DNA of 19,137 bases. Source: Thermodesulfobacteriota bacterium. Its GTDB lineage: Bacteria; Desulfobacterota; BSN033; UBA1163. The notes under the pieces were generated by a model. It had not been told where the DNA came from. It did no database searches and worked only from the letters and a program-made list of their open reading frames with translations. The position numbers and the translations under genes were made by a program. Shown in pieces: positions 1-6,079 of this stretch. Positions within the stretch are counted from its first letter, which is position 1, and every line of letters begins with the position of its first letter. Where the stretch lies: assembly GCA_030024065.1 (NCBI GenBank), contig JASEIE010000028.1, positions 1 to 19,137 of the forward strand, given 5' to 3'.

Positions 1-23
1 GGCCGGTAGGCAGGGCGGGGTTT

Positions 24-55
24 AATGCCCCGCTGGAATTTCTAACGGGGTTTAC
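24..55 (+). repeat. Dispersed 32-bp palindromic repeat, copy 1
   Basis: These 32 bases are identical to 3874-3905 and match 4971-5002 in inverted orientation with two differences. The core has CCCCG and CGGGG arms around an A/T-rich centre. It lies immediately upstream of the ATG at 60. It resembles REP-type or terminator-like intergenic palindromes; no transposase is associated with it. Confidence 0.8.
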
Positions 56-59
56 ATCC

Positions 60-437
60 ATGAGTCCCAGGTCCTGCAAAGCCTATTATTACGGAGGGCT
101 TCCCTTCAAAGGAACGAGAAGAAAGGGCAAACTGTGGGTCGAAGGGGAAGCGCTCTTCTTTCACGTTCCGGAGGAGAAGGGAAATGAGAGAATCGATTTG
201 AAAATCCCTTTCTCACGAATGAGCGATATCTTCCTCACACGCGACAATTACTACGGTTCGGATACCGTCCTCTTCAATCTTACCTTCCGGGACCAGAGTG
301 AGAGACCTTTCACCTTGAGGTTTGCCCCTGTTGCCCTCATCCCTCGAAGGAGGATTGCCCTGCAGAAGGAATGGTTTGACTATCTGGCCAGTCTCATCAG
401 GCCGGTCGGGAGCGCCTCGTCCCTCTCCACCAGATAA
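60..437 (+). CDS. Hypothetical protein, possible PH-like fold
   Basis: This 125-residue protein has alternating hydrophobic and charged stretches typical of a small beta-barrel: a segment around residues 26-35 (LWVEGEALFF), another around 47-58 (LKIPFSRMSDIF) and another around 70-90, then a helix-like C-terminus. That pattern resembles bacterial PH-like or GRAM-like domains, but I do not recognise a specific family. No signal peptide or membrane segment is visible. There is no clear ribosome binding site before the ATG, and the frame stays open to the left edge of the window, so an upstream start is possible. The 3' end overlaps the end of the convergent radical SAM gene by 58 bases. The function is unknown. 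Confidence 0.55.
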   Translation: MSPRSCKAYYYGGLPFKGTRRKGKLWVEGEALFFHVPEEKGNERIDLKIPFSRMSDIFLTRDNYYGSDTVLFNLTFRDQSERPFTLRFAPVALIPRRRIALQKEWFDYLASLIRPVGSASSLSTR

Positions 438-1885
438 TCCCTGTACTCCTGATAATTAGGTTGGACCCACATGGGGTTTCCAAAAATCTCATGCATCATG
501 ATATTGACAGCCACTTTGGTGATATAGAATCGGTGGTGATGCCCCAGAATCGGGTTTCGGGAGAACAACTTGATGAGTTCACGGGGCCGCCAGTAGTAAC
601 GCCGCATGATGTTCTTATAGATGAAATTTAGCTGCTCCAGGTCATCAACTTCTCTGGTCGGCATCACGGCATGGAGGTAGTCGAAATTCCGGTATTCCCA
701 GTCCTTGATCCTGCCCATCTCTTTCATCTTATTAAAAAAAGGCGTCCCCGGAAGAGGGGTGATCAGGTTGAGGCCAAAGTGATCGACATATTTCCCGAAG
801 AATGTTAAGAAAGCATCCCGATCCTCCTCCGTCTCCTCCCAGTGGCCGATCAGCAGTGTGGCCATCACCATCAGTTTATGTTCCTTTACAAGCTGCATGG
901 CCTTCACAGCCTCATCCACAGAATGGCGCTTCCGGATATCCCGAAGGACACTGTCCGTATGGTATTCCAAACCTAACATGAATTGGTAGACCCCTGCCTC
1001 CCGGAAACCGTCTAAAAGGTCTTCATCCCGGATGATGAGATCTGCCCTCGACTGGAGCCAGAAGCGCTGGTTCGTCTTTCGCTTGAGCATCTCCTCAATG
1101 AATCCAATCCCCTGGTCACGGGTGACATTGAAAGTATTGTCACCTACATAGAAGATGTCCCGGTTATATTTTTCCTTGAGGAGCTGGAGCTCATCGGCGA
1201 TCAGTTTTGGGTTCCTTCTCCTCCATTTCCTCTTGTAGAAGGCGGATTCCGAACAGAAGGAACAATCGAAGGTGCATCCCCTTGAGAAGTTGACGACGAG
1301 TCCTCTATTGCCTTCCGAAGGAATGCCCACATAGGGGTGCTCCATCCTGGCGAGATGGTAGGCGGGAAGGGGAAGGGTATCGAGATCTTCTATGAAAGGC
1401 CGATCCCCTGTGTAGATGAAAATTCCTTTTTCATCGAGAAAGGCAAGGCCCAGAACCCTGGAGAGATCTTCCTTCTTCTCAATGGCCCTGAGAAATTCCG
1501 TCAGGGTCACCTCTCCCTCTCCAACGCAGATGTAATCGATGGCAGGGCAATCCCTGAGCGTCTCCTCTGCCGTAAAGGAAGGATGCTCTCCACCCATAAT
1601 GATGACTGTTTTAGGACTGATGGCCTTAATCAGATTGGCGGCATTCATTCCATCATAAATGAAGGCTGTGCAGATGACGGAGATGCCTACCACTTCGGGT
1701 TTTTCTCTTCGAATCCTCTCTTCGAGATCCCTCCAGGGATTTTCATTGACGGTGCAATCCATATAATCGATGTCGAAACTTTCCCTTTCCAGGTAAGCCA
1801 GTAACTGGAGACAACCAGGGGAGGGCACCCAGGCTCGAAGAATGGTCCAGATTTTGTGAGGTGGGTCAACCAGCAGAAATCTCAT
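380..1885 (-). CDS. B12-binding radical SAM protein
   Basis: This 501-residue protein has the B12-binding radical SAM (BchE/P-methylase-like) layout. Residues 1-135 form a Rossmann-like cobalamin-binding domain containing MGGEHPSFTAEE near residue 100 and VGEGE near 121-125. The radical SAM core follows, with the cluster motif CTFDCSFC (C204, C208, C211). The tail of about 100 residues is helical and rich in R, Y and H. Family members use SAM and cobalamin for methyl transfers or ring rearrangements on hydrophobic or peptide substrates; the substrate here cannot be read. Its start overlaps the stop of the U32-family gene by four bases (ATGA), so the two are probably translationally coupled and act in one pathway. 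Confidence 0.88.
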   Translation of the reverse strand: MRFLLVDPPHKIWTILRAWVPSPGCLQLLAYLERESFDIDYMDCTVNENPWRDLEERIRREKPEVVGISVICTAFIYDGMNAANLIKAISPKTVIIMGGEHPSFTAEETLRDCPAIDYICVGEGEVTLTEFLRAIEKKEDLSRVLGLAFLDEKGIFIYTGDRPFIEDLDTLPLPAYHLARMEHPYVGIPSEGNRGLVVNFSRGCTFDCSFCSESAFYKRKWRRRNPKLIADELQLLKEKYNRDIFYVGDNTFNVTRDQGIGFIEEMLKRKTNQRFWLQSRADLIIRDEDLLDGFREAGVYQFMLGLEYHTDSVLRDIRKRHSVDEAVKAMQLVKEHKLMVMATLLIGHWEETEEDRDAFLTFFGKYVDHFGLNLITPLPGTPFFNKMKEMGRIKDWEYRNFDYLHAVMPTREVDDLEQLNFIYKNIMRRYYWRPRELIKLFSRNPILGHHHRFYITKVAVNIMMHEIFGNPMWVQPNYQEYRDYLVERDEALPTGLMRLAR

Positions 1886-3165
1886 CGTACGGTTTTTTTC
1901 TTGTCATCGATGGCCTGTTCTCTCCTCATCCGCCATTTAAGGAGGTGTTTCAGGAGAGGTTTGGCAAGGGGAATACGGAAGATAAAGTGAGAGGCGGGGG
2001 CGTCAAAGATCTCGCCGGTAAGAAGTTTATCTGAAAATTCCATGACCCTTTGGGCAGCCTTTTTCACCCCTTCCCGGTTTACCGTTGCAGCCTTCTCAAA
2101 AACAGTTTCGCAGTAGCGGCAGTGGAGGCAGGAGATCTGATTGCAATCCGTTTTCTTGAAATGCTCGATAAATCCATCCAGCTTCCGATTATCGAGCCGG
2201 ATGAGGTCGCGGACCTCCAGATCGAAGACCTTTTCCAATTCAGAGATCTTGATGATATTCACATGCTCAGGCTTGATAAAATATTCGAGGTGGATGGGGG
2301 TAAATGCCCCTTTCCTCGGCAAGGTGAAAAGGTCTAAGAGATTTCCATCATAACGGCGATTCTGATAGGTCTCTACATGCTCGAGAAGGAGGGGGGTTCG
2401 TTTAAAACGCTCCGTGATTTTGAAATGGTCGTAACCCAATTCCTCATAATGAGAGAGATCCTCGGGGCGGATCCACGGAGACTTGAGGAGTTCCACAGGC
2501 TCCATCAATTTCCTGTAAAGGCAGAGGTAACCTGGATACTGAAGATAACAATATGCTTCTTCTTCCCCTTGCCTCGAGGCATGACCATCGTGGTTGACAT
2601 GTTCGTAGTTATAGGGACATTGCCAGAGGCAGATGTTATTGACGAGCAACTCCAGATTGCATTTGACCGCTTTCCGGATGGCTTCCAAGGCCTTAAACTC
2701 CCGGTTGATGTGCTCATCGATGATGATTTCCTCTACACCCATCTCTTCGTATTGAAGGGCCTTCCGTACGGTATTGACCCGTGCTGTGGTAGAGGCTTTC
2801 ACCTTGAAGCGGGGGAATCGTTTTCTGATAAGATCGATGAGGTAAGGGGCGCCGACAACGACCGAGTCGGCGCCGGAGTGATCAATCCACTGCAGCAGGT
2901 CAATGATCTGTCCATAACCCTTCCTTGAATACTGAAGGTTTCCAAGGCAGGGAGCATTGAGCAGGTAACTGAACTCCAGCCCTTTTTCATGACAGGTTCG
3001 GATGTATCTCTCCACATAATTTCGATCCACCTGAGGAAGGACAAACCCCGGCCTCGCTCCTCCCACCACATCAAAGGGAAGTTTCCCGAAGAGGGCATCG
3101 ACGGATGTCCCACTGAGGGCATCAAGAAGGCCAAAATCCCAGTTCGTTCCCACCCGGAGTTTCAT
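1882..3165 (-). CDS. Peptidase U32 family iron-sulfur protein
   Basis: This 427-residue protein resembles the U32 family (relatives include UbiU, UbiV, RlhA and YegQ), most of which are oxygen-independent hydroxylases or RNA-modifying proteins rather than proven peptidases. A TIM-barrel-like N-terminal half includes VVVGAPYLIDLIRKRFP (about 102-118) and KASTTARVNTV (about 123-133). The family's four cluster cysteines appear at C179, C183, C206 and C215, the expected arrangement for one [4Fe-4S] cluster. A second cysteine group lies near residues 340-350 (CLHCRYC), which could bind another metal or cluster. It is the first gene of the operon with the B12 radical SAM gene. No clear Shine-Dalgarno sequence precedes the ATG, so the start is uncertain by a few codons. 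Confidence 0.82.
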   Translation of the reverse strand: MKLRVGTNWDFGLLDALSGTSVDALFGKLPFDVVGGARPGFVLPQVDRNYVERYIRTCHEKGLEFSYLLNAPCLGNLQYSRKGYGQIIDLLQWIDHSGADSVVVGAPYLIDLIRKRFPRFKVKASTTARVNTVRKALQYEEMGVEEIIIDEHINREFKALEAIRKAVKCNLELLVNNICLWQCPYNYEHVNHDGHASRQGEEEAYCYLQYPGYLCLYRKLMEPVELLKSPWIRPEDLSHYEELGYDHFKITERFKRTPLLLEHVETYQNRRYDGNLLDLFTLPRKGAFTPIHLEYFIKPEHVNIIKISELEKVFDLEVRDLIRLDNRKLDGFIEHFKKTDCNQISCLHCRYCETVFEKAATVNREGVKKAAQRVMEFSDKLLTGEIFDAPASHFIFRIPLAKPLLKHLLKWRMRREQAIDDKKKTVR

Positions 3166-3369
3166 AATAAGCTTAAAATTAACATGGGGGATGACATTTT
3201 TTCAAGAGAGGCAATCTTTTTTGGGTGGTATGGGAAATGAGCAGGAGTGGACCCTATTTAAGGATGATGGAGGTATTCCTATTTTATCCAAGTAAGGTTG
3301 TGTCCCATCGGATTTAATTCGATCATTTGGTTCTTTTGGATGTCTCCTCAAAAAGCGGAAATAAAAAAA

Positions 3370-3840
3370 TTACTCCGCAGCCTCCTCGATGAGGATATCA
3401 TCCTTGATGTTGATGCAACCGATGACGCTCTGGGCGGCAGGACAGGAGGGCAGATAAGAAGAGAAGGCCTCTCTTGCCTCCCGGCCCTTTCCTTGAAGTA
3501 CTTTCAAGTGGTAGTTGACCCGAATTTGAGTGATTTTTAGGACGCTATTAACATTTTCAATGTCCCCTTCTACTTCTGCCAAATAATGGTCTTCCGGAGT
3601 CGGGATCTTCTTTTCGGCCAGGAACCTGGCCAGAGTTCCCAACATTCAGGCGGCGGTTGCAGCAACGATATGGTCAAGCGTAGCGGCGTGTTCCTTCTCT
3701 GGTTCTATGTTGTAAAATCGTTTGATCCCACCGTGTACGCCATAATAGATTGGCTCAGCAAATCCCTCGATCGTAGCTCTTCTTGTAGGACCTTTTTCCC
3801 GTACAATTTTAATTCGTGATGTGTGAACAATTTCTCCCAT
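3370..3840 (-). CDS. OsmC-family selenoprotein (UGA read as selenocysteine)
   Basis: The reading frame is 156 codons long with one in-frame TGA at 3646-3648 (codon 65). Both halves belong to one OsmC/Ohr-like protein. The upstream half ends PEKEHAATLDHIVAATAA; the downstream half continues MLGTLARFLAEKK, then EVEGDIENV, and has the second conserved cysteine in SCPAAQSV (C133). In OsmC proteins the residue after the 'LAALGA'-type helix is the peroxidatic cysteine, and here it is the TGA codon. OsmC proteins reduce organic hydroperoxides with a Cys pair, and OsmC-like selenoproteins are known in anaerobes. A hairpin with GGU in its apical region starts 19 bases after the UGA, as expected for a bacterial SECIS. 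A strong Shine-Dalgarno sequence (AAGGAGGG) sits six bases before the ATG. The alternative is a nonsense-mutated pseudogene. Confidence 0.82.
3616..3631 (-). promoter_or_regulatory. Candidate bacterial SECIS hairpin
   Basis: On the minus strand the RNA GGCCAG-GUUC-CUGGCC forms a perfect six-pair stem just downstream of the in-frame UGA at 3646-3648. The loop region reads CAGGUUCCUG, close to the CAGGUCUG apex of the E. coli fdhF SECIS, and 19 nucleotides separate the UGA from the GGU. This is the geometry that SelB needs for selenocysteine insertion. Confidence 0.7.
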
Positions 3841-3859
3841 GATTCCCTCCTTGCTTTTT

Positions 3860-3905
3860 ACCCCGTTAGAAATAATGCCCCGCTGGAATTTCTAACGGGG
3901 TTTAC
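3860..3905. repeat. Dispersed palindromic repeat, copy 2, with complete hairpin
   Basis: Bases 3874-3905 are identical to 24-55. Here a left arm is also present: ACCCCGTTAGAAAT (3860-3873) is the exact reverse complement of 3888-3901, giving a 14-bp stem around a 14-base loop. It sits just upstream of the OsmC-family gene. Confidence 0.85.
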
Positions 3906-4090
3906 TTACCTGTCAGAATGATTCTAATTTGGTTTGGATAGGAATTGCAAGCTCATATTTACCTTTGGAATCTCCTTTCACCTTCAAGATAGCCTGAAAA
4001 AGAGACAGTCCAATACATGAACACCTTGAGAAGCGAGGCCATTTATGGTATATGAATAGAAATTAAAATAGTTTACTGAGGGAATATAAG

Positions 4091-4984
4091 ATGGAAGAGA
4101 GAACGACTTTTAGGAGACATCCTGAGAAGTCCATCGAGAGGGCCATCATTCAATTTACTCGGAAGAGTCCGGCTAACCGTCGTAAAGTGGATGGAGGGAA
4201 GTACTGGGAAATTCCTTTGATAGGGTTTGCTTCGGGGAATGATCCCCTTTTCAGCCGGTATAAGGAGATCATCGGGAAGTTCCACTTCACTCCCCGGGAG
4301 ATTTTTGAATTGACGTTCGGGAAAAAGAGGCGACCAGAAGAGCTTTCCGTCATTTCGTGGGTCCTGCCTACCTCTGAAGACATCCGAAAAAGCATTCGCA
4401 ATGAGACTAAATACCCCTCGTTGCTCTGGTCTCATGCCCGTGACTTCGGTGAACAATTTAACGTTAAACTGAGAAATCATGTGGTGTCTCTGTTAAAAAA
4501 GAGGGGGTATCGAGCGGTGGCTCCGATGAACTCTTCTCTCTGGAGACGCCTTCGATCTCCGAAAGTGGGTCTGGCCTCAAATTGGTCTGAGCGCCATGTG
4601 GCCTATGCGTGCGGGTTGGGAGCTTTTGGATTGAGCGATGGTTTGATCACCGCAAAAGGGAAGGCCATGCGCGTGGGGAGTGTCGTCACTGACCTTGTCC
4701 TCACGTTTTCCGAGAAGCCCTTTCCCCATCATCAGGCGAATTGTCTTTACTATTTCAATGGGACCTGTCAGGCCTGCGCAGACCGATGTCCTGCCGGAGC
4801 CATTACCGAAAAAGGTCATGACAAGGAAAAGTGCTTCGAATACAGTTATGGGGTGGTCTTAAGAGATAAAAAAACGGAGTACGGGGTAAAGATCACCGGA
4901 TGCGGTCTTTGTCAAACGAAAGTCCCTTGCGAATTCGAGATACCGAAACTGATCCAGAAAGAATATTTCAGTAAACCCCGTTAG
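4091..4984 (+). CDS. QueG-like double [4Fe-4S] protein
   Basis: This 297-residue protein resembles the epoxyqueuosine reductase (QueG) superfamily and related ferredoxin-type reductases. The segment around 168-202 (ACGLGAFGLSDGLIT, then SVVTDL) matches the QueG 'GLGWIGKN..LI' region. Two clusters can be drawn from C218, C226, C229, C233 (CQACADRCPAGAI) and C248, C271, C274, C280. Many superfamily members bind cobalamin, but not all reduce epoxyqueuosine, and the divergent N-terminal half argues against naming it QueG. A Shine-Dalgarno sequence GAGGGA lies nine bases before the ATG. The last codons and the TAG stop fall inside a dispersed palindromic repeat, so the C-terminus (SKPR) is repeat-derived. 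The gene is bracketed by inverted copies of that repeat. Confidence 0.75.
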   Translation: MEERTTFRRHPEKSIERAIIQFTRKSPANRRKVDGGKYWEIPLIGFASGNDPLFSRYKEIIGKFHFTPREIFELTFGKKRRPEELSVISWVLPTSEDIRKSIRNETKYPSLLWSHARDFGEQFNVKLRNHVVSLLKKRGYRAVAPMNSSLWRRLRSPKVGLASNWSERHVAYACGLGAFGLSDGLITAKGKAMRVGSVVTDLVLTFSEKPFPHHQANCLYYFNGTCQACADRCPAGAITEKGHDKEKCFEYSYGVVLRDKKTEYGVKITGCGLCQTKVPCEFEIPKLIQKEYFSKPR

Positions 4985-5104
4985 AAATTCCGGTGGGGCA
5001 TTAAACCCCGCCGGAATTAATCTGAAATGTAACCCCGCCGCAACCGCCGGCCCAGAGGGCCTCTGGCCCGGAGGGAGCAACGGGGCATTATTTCTAACGG
5101 GGTA
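4971..5104. repeat. Dispersed palindromic repeat, copy 3, compound
   Basis: Bases 4971-5002 are an inverted copy of the 32-bp repeat with two differences. The outer arms TAAACCCCGTTAGAAAT (4972-4988) and ATTTCTAACGGGGTA (5090-5104) can pair across the element. Inside are further GC-rich hairpins, such as CCAGAG-GGC-CTCTGG near 5050-5066. The element contains the stop codon of the QueG-like gene and probably also acts as a transcription barrier. Confidence 0.8.
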
Positions 5105-5557
5105 AAAAACAGAGATATAAGTAAACAATCGTTATTTAGAAAAACTACCTCCAAACGAAACAAGTTATAAATAAAACCTCCAGATTCCAAAATCATTTCA
5201 TCCATTTAGATTCTATTTTGATTAGTGCACCTACTTATCTGCAATAGCAGGTTGACCTGGGAGTTGATGATTACGGAAGGAAACAAACAAAAAAGGCAGA
5301 GCCGAATGACCCTGCCTTTGCCCTCCTTGAATAAAATATAGATTTAATTTTTAAACTCCCCCCTCAACCTTGCAGGACCCCGCGGACCAGAACCAATAGG
5401 AAAATAGCGATAGGTTCGCGATTTTAAAATTTAGAGAGATATCACCTTGTTAAACCAACTCCAAAGAATTAGTGGAGTAGGTCAATAGGATACAATGAGA
5501 GGGTTCGCGGAAACACCTCTCCATCTTCGCTTAAAAACTTATGAATTTTGGATAGCA
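5105..5557. other. Intergenic region downstream of the CRISPR array
   Basis: I see no convincing gene here. It holds a leftward terminator (5289-5319) and a 36-bp segment (5266-5301) that recurs with five differences at 17390-17425. The reverse strand also contains a weak GAGAGG/CCTCTC hairpin near 5495-5520. The remainder is A/T-rich with scattered stops in all frames. Confidence 0.6.
5289..5319 (-). terminator. Rho-independent terminator for the cas9-array transcript
   Basis: Read on the minus strand, AAAGGCAG and CTGCCTTT form an eight-pair stem around a 12-base loop, followed directly by further Ts (plus-strand A-run 5289-5294). It is the first good hairpin-plus-U signal beyond the array in the cas9 direction, about 240 bases past the last repeat. 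Confidence 0.7.
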
Positions 5558-5881
5558 GTCTCAACGAAGTTGAGATGTTCAGGGTGACTGAAACTGCATC
5601 ATCAGGGACATCGTCGCAGCCATAACGGTAGTCTCAACGAAGTTGAGATGTTCAGGGTGACTGAAACTGTCATTGAGGAAATGGGTTTAAGTGTTGATCG
5701 GGGTCTCAACGAAGTTGAGATGTTCAGGGTGACTGAAACCCTGAAACATACATCGGTAGGATAACCCCTGTGAGTCTCAACGAAGTTGAGATGTTCAGGG
5801 TGACTGAAACCGAATCATTCCACACCAATATCTTTCATCCTCAAGTCTCAACGAGGTTGAGAAGTTCAGGGTGACTTACTG
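5558..5881 (-). CRISPR. Short type II CRISPR array, five repeats and four spacers
   Basis: Four identical 37-bp repeats lie at 5558-5594, 5631-5667, 5703-5739 and 5774-5810. A degenerate fifth lies at 5845-5881, with changes at two internal positions and at the last five or six bases. Spacers are 36, 35, 34 and 34 bases long and share no sequence with one another; I saw no match to them elsewhere in the window. On the minus strand the repeat begins GTTTCAGTCACCCTGAAC, which fits the 'spacer then GTTT' crRNA layout of type II systems, and ends in a perfect hairpin (TCTCAAC-TTC-GTTGAGA). Leftward transcription is also supported by the leader, the boxA-like site and the terminator. In that direction the degenerate repeat is promoter-proximal. 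Confidence 0.92.
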
Positions 5882-5914
5882 AGTAGTCCAAATAAACGAA
5901 TTTAGATAGGCTCA

Positions 5915-6019
5915 CATCTTGTCTTTCGACACGCCGGAAGGTTTCCTCCAGAGCCAAAAGACCAAGGAGGCCCAAGAGCCGGGTCTGCCCTAACCCGGAG
6001 TGGCCCTTCCGGACAGATG
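5915..6019 (-). ncRNA. Structured RNA element in the leader between cas9 and the array
   Basis: On the minus strand this GC-rich stretch folds by eye into nested helices. An outer CATCT/AGATG pairing (6015-6019 with 5915-5919) encloses an eight-pair stem CCGGAAGG/CCTTCCGG (6005-6012 with 5934-5941). Inside are two hairpins: CCGGGT/ACCCGG (5993-5998 with 5979-5984) and CCTCC/GGAGG (5966-5970 with 5945-5949). TGTC-TTTC-GACA (5920-5931 on the plus strand; TGTC-GAAA-GACA in the RNA) can form a GNRA-capped hairpin beside it. I do not match it to a known RNA family. It could be part of the array leader, a regulator of array transcription, or a separate small RNA. Confidence 0.4.
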
Positions 6020-6052
6020 CTCTTTTCAGTTTGAACCCGAACACACTATCCA

Positions 6053-6065
6053 ATTGTCAAAGAAC
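6053..6065 (-). promoter_or_regulatory. boxA-like antitermination site
   Basis: The minus strand reads GTTCTTTGACAAT, close to the rRNA-operon boxA consensus (GCTCTTTAACA). It lies just after the cas9 stop codon and upstream of the array. boxA/Nus antitermination of CRISPR arrays is known in other bacteria and protects untranslated array RNA from Rho. The embedded TTGACA lacks a matching -10, so a promoter is less likely. Confidence 0.5.
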
Positions 6066-6079
6066 TAAACCGAAACTTT

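Noticed and set aside
1337..1804. 155-codon frame opposite the B12 radical SAM gene
   Set aside because: It is the shadow of a well-supported gene; the sequence has no domain pattern.
3913..4060. Minus-strand open frame ending in YELAIPIQTKLESF before the OsmC gene
   Set aside because: It has a protein-like tail but no start codon or upstream continuation, and I cannot identify a family; at most it is an old gene remnant.
5558..5881. Array as a set of ordinary dispersed repeats rather than CRISPR
   Set aside because: Repeats of the TTCAGGGTGAC kind are common in genomes, but the regular 34-36 base unrelated spacers, identical repeats, adjacent cas9 and the anti-repeat match favour CRISPR.
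5841..6053. 70-codon open frame on the minus strand across the leader and first repeat
   Set aside because: It reads through the structured leader and into the CRISPR repeat, has no ribosome binding site, and its codons are dictated by hairpin arms.
6054..6059. TTGACA on the minus strand as a -35 promoter element
   Set aside because: No acceptable -10 lies 16-18 bases downstream; the longer match to boxA explains it better.
5993..6065. tRNA-like GGTTCAAAC motif on the minus strand in the leader
   Set aside because: The flanking bases do not form a T-arm, and no acceptor or anticodon stem can be drawn.
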